In this document: positions 44,901 to 53,227 of the stretch, piece after piece
Layout of the letters: each line of letters begins with the position of its first letter
Numbering within the stretch: the first letter of the stretch is position 1
DNA from: Mesorhizobium neociceri
Lineage (GTDB): Bacteria > Pseudomonadota > Alphaproteobacteria > Rhizobiales > Rhizobiaceae
Length of the DNA: 64,000 bases
Direction: 5' to 3'
NCBI RefSeq assembly: GCF_013520985.1
Contig: NZ_JACDTY010000003.1
Coordinates: forward strand, 62,001 to 126,000
Position numbers and translations under genes: made by a program
The notes under the pieces: generated by a model
Seen by the model: the letters and a program-made list of their open reading frames with translations, nothing else
What the model was told of the DNA's origin: nothing
Databases searched by the model: none

Positions 44901-46299
44901 TGCCAAGGCCGGCAACCTTGTCGCGGACAGCGTCCAGCGATCCGGATCGAGTGACCGGACAGACCACGGTCACCATCGACTGGGTGACGGTGCGGCAGAG
45001 TGCGGCCGGTTCGAAATCGACCTTGAGGGTTTCCGGATAGGCGCCGATGCGCGTCATCCGCCCGCCCTTGCCGGGCAGGCGGCGCAGTCCCTGTTTCTGG
45101 AACAGAGCGCGCAGGCTTTCGCCGATCTGGATCCTGGCGATCTCGGCGCCGATGCACTGATGGATACCGTGGCCGAAGACCATGTAATCGCGATGCGGGC
45201 GCGATGTATCGAACTGGTCCGGGTTCTGCACGGCGTCCGCGTCGAACATCGCCGACAAGGTGGCCGGCATGACCACGGTGCCTGCCTTCACCAGGCGCTC
45301 GCGCCGCGTGCCCTTGCCGATGATCGCGTCGCGGGCAGTGTAGCGCCAGGGGCCGACCCAGATAGGCTTGAAGCGCATGGCTTCGAGGACGGCCCGATCG
45401 AGCTTGCCGGTGTCGTTTTCTGCAAGTGCTGCATCGATAGCCTGCCGTGCATCGGGCCGCGACAGGATCACATCGAGGCAATTGCCGCCGGCCAACACAT
45501 TGGTCGGGACAAAGCCGGCGATCATGCCGAGCATGATCGAGTTGAGGTCGTCCCGCGACAGGCGGCCCTGATCCATCTGGGCAACCAGCCTCGCCAGCGG
45601 TTGCTCGGTCTTCAAGCCCTGGTCCCTGGCCGACTGGATGGAGCGGTCGATGACTTTGAGGATACGGTCGCCCGCCACCACCGCGAGCTCACGCATGACG
45701 GGGCTCGCCCCCGGGTCGGAAAAGAACAGCGCACTCAACGCGATCGCCCAGTCGGCGAATTCGGATTCATCGTCGATCTCGACGCCGAAATAGTCACGGC
45801 AGATGTGCACCGGGACGATCTTCATCAATCTGGAGATCGCATCGAAGCCGGGGCTGGCGTGCATCATTATCTCTTGCGAGTGACGCGCCGCGATCGGCCT
45901 GACGGCGGCCTCGACCTCGGCCGGCGGGAAGGCGCTGAGCACCGACGATTTCATGCGCCGGTAGTCGGCGCCGTCTTGCATGCCGAGGATGAAGTTGGAA
46001 CCCCGCGCCATTTCGGTCATTTCCGGGCCGTAAGGGGTCTGGAATTCGTCGCCGCGCTCCAATATGTCGCGGACATCGGCGTTCTTGGTGACCAGGAGAA
46101 CGCCGAATAGTTTTCCGGTCGGGCGGAACCGCCGCAACAAGGAAAGCGCCCAGCGCGGATCTTCGAACAGGGACCCGACGATGCGCGCAATCAGCCCTGT
46201 CTTGCGGATCCGGCCGAGATCGAAGGGCGGCATTTCCGACAGCGGGCGCTGGTTTTTCTGGGCCGCGCGAATGGCGTCAAAATACTTCAGTTCGGTCAT
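41977..46299 (-). CDS. Cytochrome P450 - transmembrane - DyP-type peroxidase fusion
   Basis: The 1440-residue product joins two heme enzymes. Residues 1-430 form a P450: ExxR at EAMR (306-309) and the heme-thiolate loop FGHGIHQCIG with Cys 382. About 435-640 is an unassigned region. Two hydrophobic helices lie at about 644-674 and 686-718. About 760-900 is a further conserved-looking domain, and 940-1440 is a DyP-type peroxidase: FGFADGISQP (distal Asp 1142), CPLGAHIRRSNPR (proximal His 1306) and LFMCLNADIERQYEFIQQTW. No frameshift or linker stop is visible. Likely membrane-anchored with both heme domains on one face. Substrate unknown. A Crp-type site is 79 bases upstream. Confidence 0.88.
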   Translation of the reverse strand: MTELKYFDAIRAAQKNQRPLSEMPPFDLGRIRKTGLIARIVGSLFEDPRWALSLLRRFRPTGKLFGVLLVTKNADVRDILERGDEFQTPYGPEMTEMARGSNFILGMQDGADYRRMKSSVLSAFPPAEVEAAVRPIAARHSQEIMMHASPGFDAISRLMKIVPVHICRDYFGVEIDDESEFADWAIALSALFFSDPGASPVMRELAVVAGDRILKVIDRSIQSARDQGLKTEQPLARLVAQMDQGRLSRDDLNSIMLGMIAGFVPTNVLAGGNCLDVILSRPDARQAIDAALAENDTGKLDRAVLEAMRFKPIWVGPWRYTARDAIIGKGTRRERLVKAGTVVMPATLSAMFDADAVQNPDQFDTSRPHRDYMVFGHGIHQCIGAEIARIQIGESLRALFQKQGLRRLPGKGGRMTRIGAYPETLKVDFEPAALCRTVTQSMVTVVCPVTRSGSLDAVRDKVAGLGNPAGEEVRTALDIVGTIHFASLAVVGTGEIDADSGQEKGALVLEISGDGSIDDVINAVTHAIGHRLRPIFKDVCDLRDGGALNDFLRKHNVDISPSFGSNAGLVFSGTPGHSVQRIKAEQQLFEAVRDIVERPRKGTGNAPAVLAEARQHLQSLGTFAWAFEPAESLLEKPPGHWGRALMTTLLVPPVFVTVAIIWAACWYMTYSVVFGRSIDISSQEISFTALAVAITSLLLSGLGVLVAAALLVFWCLLALRRREDRDQPESTSISISELNAILVKEDHAAQNHLTAISTMKAGILRRLALRFSFYLISIAAQKVFKPGFLNTINTIHFARWILLPSSNRLMFFSNYGGSWESYLEDFIAKASAGLTGVWSNTVGYPRTRWLFLDGARDGDRFKRWARRQQVPTLFWYSAYPQVNTTRIRINSRVRRGIASAVGNEARDWLSLFGSLRRPASETTTVQKTTSLLANISSAFPAPLEQQLETGEIQSIFFGPLGPLGYSHMLAIRVPDKLPAPKRRAWLDFVVEQTSFGEGRPAGRAMIVAFGPGGLRQLGLDESVGDDPLETFPIAFRHGMGNPERGRILDDRGRDGPDEWEWGSMENPVDLVIVCYAEDPGRLKTEIATVKRKTTGAGMKVVAELPLAVNRGPTDTNTKSPDGAKRDDRSERGPAYEHFGFADGISQPIVRGTTRASRGAASMHLVAPGEFLFGYRDEHGFYPASPSVSASHDRTGILSQVRRSRLIPGLPPPPRDFGRNGSFLVIRQFEQHVDVFNDYCKKAAALVANQLGNQAITQDWIAAKMLGRWQNGSSLVRNPDHPGRVIDNSFATGAEDPQGHRCPLGAHIRRSNPRDSLGEDRDTQINIGKRHRILRIGRTYEKPDGKNGKAEKGLLFMCLNADIERQYEFIQQTWVSSATFQGLVAEKDPTIGSRDGDGRFTIPSWEKVTTLRDMPQFVTTKGGGYFFMPSRSALRYLISRL

Positions 46300-46377
46300 G
46301 CGCGTTCAAGCCCCCCGGCTGTCCACGTTATTGCGATGCCGGCCTGTCAACGCCTAGGTTTGCATCGGTTGCACGTA

Positions 46378-46393
46378 TGTGAATTTTTTCACA
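46378..46393. promoter_or_regulatory. Crp-type operator, site 2
   Basis: TGTGAATTTTTTCACA, again an exact TGTGA-N6-TCACA. It shares the flanking TA and G with site 1. It lies 79 bases upstream of the P450-DyP start codon and just after the stop of the adenylate cyclase gene. Confidence 0.75.
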
Positions 46394-46428
46394 GTTGTCA
46401 GGTGTTCGGCCAGCATTGGGCGCCATGC

Positions 46429-48201
46429 TCATTTGGCCAGTTGGAAATTGGCGACAAGGAATTCGTTCGCGGCCTTGTCGGTGAAGGGTATCCAGCGCAC
46501 ACGCTGTTCGGAAAAATCGGGATGCCTTGTGGCGAAAATCGCCATCTCGCGCCGCGCCTGTTCCGGCCGGCCGCTTCGCATCAGCGCGCCGATTTTCAGG
46601 AACCTGGCATAGAAATATCCGGGAGACAGGTTGAGCGAGCGGTCGGCGGCGGCGATCGCTGCCGGCCAGTCCTCGACGAAACTGTAGGCGGCCGTCAGTT
46701 CCCCCAGATTGTGGAAGCGGTAGAGGTCGAACGGGCTCAATCGCTCGGTGTCGAGAAAGAACGGTATCGCTGACGCGGCATTGCCGAGCAGCAGCTGGGC
46801 GCTGCCCATGGCCGAGCGCGCGAAGGCAAAGCTCGGATTGATGTGGATCGCTTCCTCGAGATGGTCGACCGCCGATCGCGGTTCGCCGCGCATGATGTCG
46901 ACGGCGCCAAGATGGGCGTGCGGGCGCGCATCCAGGCTGTCCATCAGCAAGGCCTTGCGCGCAAACTGCTCGACCTTGTTCAAATCGTCGCTGTCGCCGA
47001 AGCGCAGCCATGCGCGCCAGAAATACCACCACGCCATTTCGTTCAGCACAGCGCTTGAATTGGGATCCTCGCGGTATGCCTTCTGGAAGAATTCCAGCGC
47101 GGTTTCAGTGTCGCCGCGGGTGCGACGGTTCATGTGCCAGCGTCCGCGCCGCACCAGCTGCCAGGTCTCCAGGCTTTCCCAGGGTACCTGGAAGGTGCGC
47201 GCCTGCTCTGCCCGATCGACCTCCTTGTCGAGGATCGAAACGATCTCGGCGCCGATCTGGTCACGCAGGTTGAAGATATCGACCAGTTCGCGATCAAAGC
47301 GCTGCGACCAGACCAGTCGTCCGTTGGACGCGTCCGCCAGCGAGGTGTTGAGGCGGATCTGGTTGCCATTGCGCATCAGCGTGCCGCTGACGATGTAGCG
47401 CGCGCCGAGCGCGTTGCCGATCACCCGCGTGCCCAGCGTATCGTCGCGAAACTGGAAGCTGGAGCCCTTGGCGATGACCGAGAGCCATTTGGTGTTGGAA
47501 AGACCGTAGATGATGTCCTCGGCGATGCCATCAGCCATATAGCCGATGTCGTGCTCGCCGCCATCGCCATGGAAGGGCAGCACGGCGATCGCCGGCGGCC
47601 CCTTGGACGAAAGCTTCTGCTGGGCATTGGCCTGGGGGATGGCCGCGAACGATGCCGCCGGCGAGGATCCGTTACCGCCGCGGCCGGCGATCAGGACGCG
47701 CACCGGCAGGGCAATGTTCTTCAGCATGAATTCGCCGAGATCGGTGAATTCGGCCGCTGTCTTGTCCTTCACATGGTGCCAGGTCGTCTCCGAAACGGCG
47801 AGACCGTCGCCCGGCGCAAACTCCTGGATGCGGGCGGCGATGTTGACGTCGTCGCCGTAGAGGCGGCCGCCACGCACGATGACGTCGCCGGTGTTGATGC
47901 CGGCGCGAAACGGCATGCGCATATCGTCGGAAGCCGATGCGTTGAGGGCGACGATGCGGCCCTGGAAATCGAAGGCCGCGCGCAGGGCCTCGATCGGGTT
48001 GCCGAATTCGGCCATGATGCTGTCGCCGGCGTCGCCGAACGTGCGGCCACCAAACGTGCCACAGCTGTCGGCGATGATGTCGCGCCGCTCCTCAAATGCC
48101 GCGACAGCAGACTCATCGTCGATGCCCATCAGCCGTGAAAACCCGACGGCATCGATAGAAATGATTGTCGCCAGCTGACGGGTGTAGTTCCGTACAGCCA
48201 T
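46429..48201 (-). CDS. Class III adenylate cyclase with TolB-like domain and TPRs
   Basis: The 590-residue product starts MAVRNYTRQLATIISIDAVG. The cyclase domain (about 5-170) keeps both metal aspartates (IDAVGFSRLMG; FGDAGDSIMAEF) and the transition-state Arg region (DDVNIAARIQEF). A FlgO/TolB-N-like domain follows (about 200-330; IAVLPFHGDG...YMADGIAEDIIYGLS), then TPR repeats to the C-terminus. No membrane helix. Cyclases of this build are numerous in Mesorhizobium and Sinorhizobium. It should make cAMP, which a Crp-family regulator 5 kb away could sense. The frame is open upstream, but the family start is at 48201. Confidence 0.9.
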   Translation of the reverse strand: MAVRNYTRQLATIISIDAVGFSRLMGIDDESAVAAFEERRDIIADSCGTFGGRTFGDAGDSIMAEFGNPIEALRAAFDFQGRIVALNASASDDMRMPFRAGINTGDVIVRGGRLYGDDVNIAARIQEFAPGDGLAVSETTWHHVKDKTAAEFTDLGEFMLKNIALPVRVLIAGRGGNGSSPAASFAAIPQANAQQKLSSKGPPAIAVLPFHGDGGEHDIGYMADGIAEDIIYGLSNTKWLSVIAKGSSFQFRDDTLGTRVIGNALGARYIVSGTLMRNGNQIRLNTSLADASNGRLVWSQRFDRELVDIFNLRDQIGAEIVSILDKEVDRAEQARTFQVPWESLETWQLVRRGRWHMNRRTRGDTETALEFFQKAYREDPNSSAVLNEMAWWYFWRAWLRFGDSDDLNKVEQFARKALLMDSLDARPHAHLGAVDIMRGEPRSAVDHLEEAIHINPSFAFARSAMGSAQLLLGNAASAIPFFLDTERLSPFDLYRFHNLGELTAAYSFVEDWPAAIAAADRSLNLSPGYFYARFLKIGALMRSGRPEQARREMAIFATRHPDFSEQRVRWIPFTDKAANEFLVANFQLAK

Positions 48202-48549
48202 GTTCGAGCCCCGGTCCCTTCTGGTTCTGGTCCAGCACAGGCGACGACCCGTTCCTGAAACATTCCGCCGCGCACTGAGAGAAGAAATCCCGGCGGGTTC
48301 GGCGCGCCATGCCACCCCGCCAGAACCAGAACTCTAGCAGGGTCTTGGCGAAAGCTCTACCACCATCGATCTGCCAGGCGCAGGTCGTGGTAACGCACAT
48401 GGTTAGCCAGCGGTTAGCACCAATATCACGGGCATGATCGTTCCAATCTAAAGCTTTGCGGAACCTGCCCGACGCTAGCCCTGGTGGAACAAACTGACCT
48501 GCGAGCGAGTTTCCAATGCGATCCATGCCAACATGAAATGAGGGCAATC

Positions 48550-48807
48550 ATGCGAAATCTTGTTTTGGCGGCCGGCGTTGCTGTTCTTCTAGCCGGCTCA
48601 ACGGCCTTTGCCGCCGATGACAGACCGCTGCCGCCGACGAATGCCCAGAAGCTGTCGGCAATCATCGCCAAGGTCGAGCAGCGCGACGGCTTTCGCTATG
48701 TGAAGGAGGTCGACTGGGACAAGGACGGCTACACCGTCACCTACTACACGGCCGACAAGGCGAAGGTCGAAATCACCTTCGATCCTGTGACTGCCGAACC
48801 GAAATAA
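48550..48807 (+). CDS. Small secreted PepSY-like protein
   Basis: The 85-residue product has a signal peptide (RNLVLAAGVAVLLAGSTAFA) and one PepSY-type domain: KLSAIIAKVEQRDGFRYVKE, then DGYTVTYYTADKAKVEITFD. PepSY domains often inhibit proteases or act as periplasmic binding modules; many rhizobia carry single-domain versions of unknown role. GAGGGC is placed before the ATG at 48550; ATG 48538 is an alternative. Confidence 0.85.
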   Translation: MRNLVLAAGVAVLLAGSTAFAADDRPLPPTNAQKLSAIIAKVEQRDGFRYVKEVDWDKDGYTVTYYTADKAKVEITFDPVTAEPK

Positions 48808-48891
48808 CGCTGCTGCCCCCTCGGCAATTCCTTGCGGCGGACTTTTTGCCTAGAATGATGGGCAAACTGGTGCGCCAAAGTGGGGGCGGTC

Positions 48892-49632
48892 ATGCTTTCT
48901 TCCAGCCGGGTTTCCAACGGGCTCGTGCTCGCCATTGCCTTGGCTTGCGCGATGATCTGCGGTAACGCGGCGCGTGCCGACGGACCTTCCTTCGACTGCC
49001 GCAAAGCCAGCCTGCCGGTGGAAAAGGCGATCTGCGCCGATCCGCAACTGTCGGCAATCGATGCACTGGTGGCCAAGGCTTTTGTAGTCTTCGAGCCGGC
49101 CTTTGGCGGCGACAAGCGCAAGATCGCCCGCGCGCTGATCGCCGACAGGAACGCCTGCGGGCAGGATGCCGCCTGCATCGTCAGCGCCCAGAACAACGCC
49201 CTGCAGACCTACGGCAATGCGCCGTCCTGGGTGCAGGACTACAACCTCGCACTGATCGGCAAGAAGGCGCTCGACATCGCCACGCGCCATCCCAACGGTG
49301 CTGACCAGCCCCTGCCCTCGTCGATCGGTCAATGCGCCTTTACCCACATCACGGCTCTGACGACGCGGCTCGGCGACGACCCGCTGGAAACCGCAAGTCC
49401 GGAAGCCGGCAGTCTGGCGCGATTCAGCAATGATGGTGCTGGGGTCTCCTATGAACGTGAGCCCGGCCTCGCGAGTTCGAAAGTCGGCGACCCCGTCGTG
49501 ATGTGCCTGATATCGATCCCGCGGGACTGTCCGGAAGGCGATGAGCGCGGCCGTGTCTATTACGGCATCGACCTCACGATAAAGGGCACATGGGTGCTGC
49601 CTGATTCGCAACATCTATGCGGCGGCGCCTGA
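48892..49632 (+). CDS. Secreted protein with LprI/DUF1311-like N-terminus
   Basis: The 246-residue product has a signal peptide (cleavage near ARAD), then SFDCRKASLPVEKAICADPQ and DRNACGQDAACIVSAQNN, the four-cysteine pattern of the LprI/DUF1311 family, of which some members inhibit lysozyme. The C-terminal 130 residues (CAFTHITALTTRLGDD...CLISIPRDCPEGDERGRV) are a separate beta-rich region. Periplasmic; function inferred only from family. GGGGGCGG precedes the chosen ATG. Confidence 0.8.
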   Translation: MLSSSRVSNGLVLAIALACAMICGNAARADGPSFDCRKASLPVEKAICADPQLSAIDALVAKAFVVFEPAFGGDKRKIARALIADRNACGQDAACIVSAQNNALQTYGNAPSWVQDYNLALIGKKALDIATRHPNGADQPLPSSIGQCAFTHITALTTRLGDDPLETASPEAGSLARFSNDGAGVSYEREPGLASSKVGDPVVMCLISIPRDCPEGDERGRVYYGIDLTIKGTWVLPDSQHLCGGA

Positions 49633-49729
49633 AGAGCGCCGCAAGGCAGTGCCGGGTGCACTCTTGCGCCAATACGCCTTTGATGGCTGAGTGCGCGCGA
49701 CAGTTGCAGGGCACGGGGGTGCATTGGCG

Positions 49730-50194
49730 ATGGTAAAGCACGTTTTGAAGCGCATCCTGATGATGCTTGCCGGCTTCTTCGTTTCAGTTCTGGTCGGGTT
49801 GATCGCGGTGGTGGTGATCTACTGCGCGCTGGCCGCGCTGCCCAACGCTCCGGATTATTTCGGCGCCATGGGCATGACGCCGCTGGTGGTGCTTTTGTGG
49901 CCGCCGCTCGGCATGTTCGTCTATTTCCTGACGATCATACTGACCGGTCTGCAGACGCTGATCTTCGCGCTGATCGCCGAATTCTTCGCGCTGCGCAATT
50001 TCATTGTCCATATGCTGTTTGGCGCGGCCGCGGCGGCGGCTGGCTTCTTCCTGATCTGGCCGGGCGCCGAAGAGGATATCGAGCGCTGGGCCGATATCGG
50101 CATCATCGCCGCCGCCGGCCTGGTCGCGGGTCTGGTCTATTGGCTGATCGCCGGCCGCGGCGCCGGCTTCCGTCGTCCTCTCATCCAACGCTGA
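49730..50194 (+). CDS. Small hypothetical membrane protein
   Basis: The 154-residue product has four hydrophobic helices: LMMLAGFFVSVLVGLIAVVV, LVVLLWPPLGMFVYFLTIIL, a third around FGAAAAAAGFFLIWPG and a fourth around IIAAAGLVAGLVYWLIAG. No family recognised. The start at MVKHVLKR is chosen because the 13 preceding codons look unlike coding sequence. Confidence 0.65.
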   Translation: MVKHVLKRILMMLAGFFVSVLVGLIAVVVIYCALAALPNAPDYFGAMGMTPLVVLLWPPLGMFVYFLTIILTGLQTLIFALIAEFFALRNFIVHMLFGAAAAAAGFFLIWPGAEEDIERWADIGIIAAAGLVAGLVYWLIAGRGAGFRRPLIQR

Positions 50195-50285
50195 TCGCAC
50201 GAAACACGCGACCGTCTAAAATATAAAGAAACCAAAGAGATAGGAAGGGTTCCTCGTTTCGATGAGCGAGGAACCATTGTGGGGA

Positions 50286-52163
50286 TCAGCTCGACGGCGA
50301 ACGCACAGCCTCGGTCGCGTCCAGAGCCTGCATCAGCCGCGTATCGCGGTCATAGATGTCGTTGAAATATTCGACGTTGCCGGACAGGTCCGGCCAGGCA
50401 GTGAAATAGGCGACGTAGACGGGAATTTTGCGTGTCACGTCTTCGGTCGCATGGCCGTGTTTCAGCTTCTCGGCGATGTCGTCGACCGAGGTGCCGAGCA
50501 CCGCCGCCGCCATGCCGCGCGGATCCTGCAGGCGAATACAGCCGTGGCTCAGCGCGCGCATGTCACGCTCGAAGAACGATTTTTGCGGCGTGTCGTGCAT
50601 ATAGATGGCGTGCTTGTTGGGGAACAGGATCTTCAACTCGCCGAGCGCATTGGCTTCGCTCGGCTGCTGGCGCACGCTGTAGGGGATGTTGGCGCCGTAG
50701 GCGCCCCAATTGACGGAAGACGAGGGAACCCGCCTGCCGCGCGAATCGGTCACCTCGTAGCCGGCACGGTCGAGATAGCCCGGATCGCTGCGCAGCCTGG
50801 GCAGCATCTCGTTGACAATGATCGACTGCGGCACGCCCCAATAGGGATGGAAATCGACCTGCTTGATCTCCTTGAAGAAGAAGGCGGTCTGGTTGGTGGT
50901 CCGGCCGATGACGACGCGGGTCTTCAGCTTCTCCTCGCCATTGTCGATATAGCTGGCGGTGAAGGCAGGCTGGTTGATGAAGACGCGCGGGCTGCCGAGA
51001 TCGGACGGCATCCAGCGCAGCTCTTCCAGTGCTACCTGCACTTTCTGCAGCCTGTCGGCCTTGGAGGCGCCGGCTAGCGAAGCGACGGTGCGCGGGCCGA
51101 TGACGCCATCGCCCTTCATGCCGGCCTTGACCTGCACGGCCTTGATGATCGGAACCAGTTCGGGAACATAGACGTCGCTGGTACCGAGCCGGGCCAGGAT
51201 TTCGCCATAGGCGCCGCCCATCTCGTCATCGAGATTGCGCGAAATCAGCGTCAGCAGCTTCGGCAGTTCGGCGCTGGTCTCGCCGGGCTTCAGCAACAGC
51301 TTGGGATCGACGACGATTTCGTTTTCGGCGCTGGCCTGCAACGATTCGAGTTCGACGCGCAGCGCCTGATATTCCGTATTCTGCGGATGCCGTGATTCGA
51401 GATAGGTGCGCACTTCCTGGGTGTGGGCGAGCGTCTTCAGCACGCCTTCCATGTCGACCGGCTTCGGTGGGAATTCATAGTAGCCGGTGATGCGGTTGGG
51501 ATCGACGCGGCCGCTCTGGGCGTCATGTGCATAGCGCAGCACGCGCGCCGACAGCGCCATCTCGAAGCGCACGAGTTCCTTCAGATGCGCGTCGGCATCG
51601 ACCGCCGATGCGTTGGCTGCCGGCACCTCGACCGAGTAGTCGGCAGGTGCGAGGCCATAGCTTGCCGCTTCGCCAAGCACCCGCACCGCATCCTGGGCAC
51701 GGGCATTCGGCTTGCCTTCGTTCACCCAGACGAAGTCCGGATTGGCCGAGTAATAGGCAATCAGTGCCTTGGCGATATCGGGCTCGGCATAGAGTTCATA
51801 GTCGCTGAGGCCTGCAACCGCTTCGCGGAAGGCGGTGCTTGTCGCCGACGGCACAAAGGCGGCGTCTTCGGCAGTTGCCACCTGAGGGGATGCTGCCACC
51901 AATGCCGTGAAATCGACTCGCACCAGCCGGTCGGCCTTGTAGGTGTAGTAGCTCGGGCTGCTGATTTTGGTGCCGCCGCCCGATACGGCGGGCTTCGGCT
52001 TGCGCTTCGGCGGTGGTGGGAACTCGCCCTGCTGATTGTGTCTGACGCCGCCGCCGAACAGCATGTCGAACAGCCCCTGCGCGCTGGCCTGCGGTACACC
52101 GAAGGCCAGCGTTGCCACAACCACAAGCGGCATCACAGTGGCTTTGTTTCCTAGGAATTTCAT
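50286..52163 (-). CDS. L,D-transpeptidase, YcbB/LdtD-like
   Basis: The 625-residue product is close to E. coli LdtD (615). It has a signal peptide (cleavage near ASAQ), an N-terminal scaffold, a peptidoglycan-binding-like helix bundle (KAGMKGDGVIGPRTVASLAG, about 344-363) and the YkuD catalytic domain with MHDTPQKSFF and SHGCIRLQDP (about 543-552; nucleophile Cys). It makes 3-3 cross-links in peptidoglycan in the periplasm. The gene is alone on the minus strand. Confidence 0.92.
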   Translation of the reverse strand: MKFLGNKATVMPLVVVATLAFGVPQASAQGLFDMLFGGGVRHNQQGEFPPPPKRKPKPAVSGGGTKISSPSYYTYKADRLVRVDFTALVAASPQVATAEDAAFVPSATSTAFREAVAGLSDYELYAEPDIAKALIAYYSANPDFVWVNEGKPNARAQDAVRVLGEAASYGLAPADYSVEVPAANASAVDADAHLKELVRFEMALSARVLRYAHDAQSGRVDPNRITGYYEFPPKPVDMEGVLKTLAHTQEVRTYLESRHPQNTEYQALRVELESLQASAENEIVVDPKLLLKPGETSAELPKLLTLISRNLDDEMGGAYGEILARLGTSDVYVPELVPIIKAVQVKAGMKGDGVIGPRTVASLAGASKADRLQKVQVALEELRWMPSDLGSPRVFINQPAFTASYIDNGEEKLKTRVVIGRTTNQTAFFFKEIKQVDFHPYWGVPQSIIVNEMLPRLRSDPGYLDRAGYEVTDSRGRRVPSSSVNWGAYGANIPYSVRQQPSEANALGELKILFPNKHAIYMHDTPQKSFFERDMRALSHGCIRLQDPRGMAAAVLGTSVDDIAEKLKHGHATEDVTRKIPVYVAYFTAWPDLSGNVEYFNDIYDRDTRLMQALDATEAVRSPSS

Positions 52164-52379
52164 GGATTACCCGCTCCGGCTGCAAGCCGGCTCCCGTTCC
52201 GCGCCGCTAGACGATCGTGCCAACCGCATGGCGGATGTAAGGCGCTACTATACTGATTCATACCGATTTCGTTAAGCTTCCATAAATTTCGACGGGCCTG
52301 TTGCAGAACGGTTTCACAACACCGTGACACCAGGAGCGGCGTCGCCGCCGCCCCCAGATCATCAAAGCGGGCTGTTGCT

Positions 52380-53126
52380 TCAGGCGTTGGCGCCACCGTC
52401 GATTGTCAGCGCCGCACCGGTGACGAATCGCCCTTCCGGACCGGCCAGCCAGGCAACCATGCCGGCGATCTCGTCGGCCTTGCCGAAGCGAGGCGTCGCC
52501 ATCTTCTGCCGCTGGTGTTCGGCGTGCGGGCCTTCGGCCGGGTTCATATCGGTGTCGGTCGAACCGGGGTGAACGACATTGGCGGTGATGCCGCGTGAAC
52601 CGAGGTCGCGCGCCAGCGCCTTGGTCAGGCCGACCAGGGCAGCCTTGCTGGTCGAATAGGCGCTGAGGCTGGTGTCGGTGACGCGCTCCGCCAGATTGCT
52701 GCCGATCGAAATGATGCGGCCGCCCTCGCCCATGTGAGCGGCTGCCGCCTTCGAGGCGACGAATGGCGCCCTGATATTGACCTCCATGGTCTCATCGAAA
52801 TCGGCCAGCGACAGGTCTTCGATGGGCGCGGCGCGCCAGATGCCGGCGCTGTTGACGAGGATGTCGAGCCGGCCGAAGGCGTTCACCGCCTCGGTGACCG
52901 AGCCTTCGATGGCGGCGGCGTCGCGATTGTCGGCCTGGATGGCGATGGCGCGGCCGCCCGCAGCAATGATCTCGGTAACGACCGCGCGCGCCGGCGCCTC
53001 GCTGTTGACATAGGTGATGGCGACATCGGCGCCATCGGCCGCAAGCCGCTTGGCAATCGCAGCACCTATGCCGCGGCTGCCGCCGGTGACGAGCGCTGCT
53101 TTGCCGTTCAATCCGTTCGATGACAT
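52380..53126 (-). CDS. Short-chain dehydrogenase/reductase
   Basis: The 248-residue product is a classical SDR: cofactor motif TGGSRGIGAAIAKRL (about 14-28), LVNSAGIW (NNAG-type, about 89-96), catalytic Ser in ISIGSN and YSTSK (Tyr/Lys, about 156-160), and the C-terminal FVTGAALTIDGGANA. It reduces or oxidises an unknown carbonyl/alcohol with NAD(P)H. It is divergent from a TetR gene, with matching operator sequences in between, so it is probably the target of that repressor. Confidence 0.92.
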   Translation of the reverse strand: MSSNGLNGKAALVTGGSRGIGAAIAKRLAADGADVAITYVNSEAPARAVVTEIIAAGGRAIAIQADNRDAAAIEGSVTEAVNAFGRLDILVNSAGIWRAAPIEDLSLADFDETMEVNIRAPFVASKAAAAHMGEGGRIISIGSNLAERVTDTSLSAYSTSKAALVGLTKALARDLGSRGITANVVHPGSTDTDMNPAEGPHAEHQRQKMATPRFGKADEIAGMVAWLAGPEGRFVTGAALTIDGGANA

Positions 53127-53139
53127 GTCATTCTCCTTT

Positions 53140-53159
53140 TATGTAACGATCGATACATA
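53140..53159. promoter_or_regulatory. TetR-family operator 1
   Basis: TATGTAACGATCGATACATA, a near-perfect palindrome 14 bases upstream of the SDR gene. Read on the minus strand it begins TATGTATCGATC, identical to operator 2. Confidence 0.7.
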
Positions 53160-53196
53160 AATATCTGGCAGCCTTGCCCGATAAGGTCAACTGAAT

Positions 53197-53214
53197 TATG
53201 TATCGATCAACACA
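53197..53214. promoter_or_regulatory. TetR-family operator 2
   Basis: TATGTATCGATCAACACA, sharing its first twelve bases with operator 1, 14 bases before the TetR start codon. One copy per divergent promoter. Confidence 0.6.
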
Positions 53215-53227
53215 GAAAAAGAGCGCC

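Noticed and set aside
44452..46110. 552-codon plus-strand open frame
   Set aside because: Antisense to the P450 part of the 1440-residue gene, with His/Arg/Asp-rich shadow composition and no ribosome-binding site.
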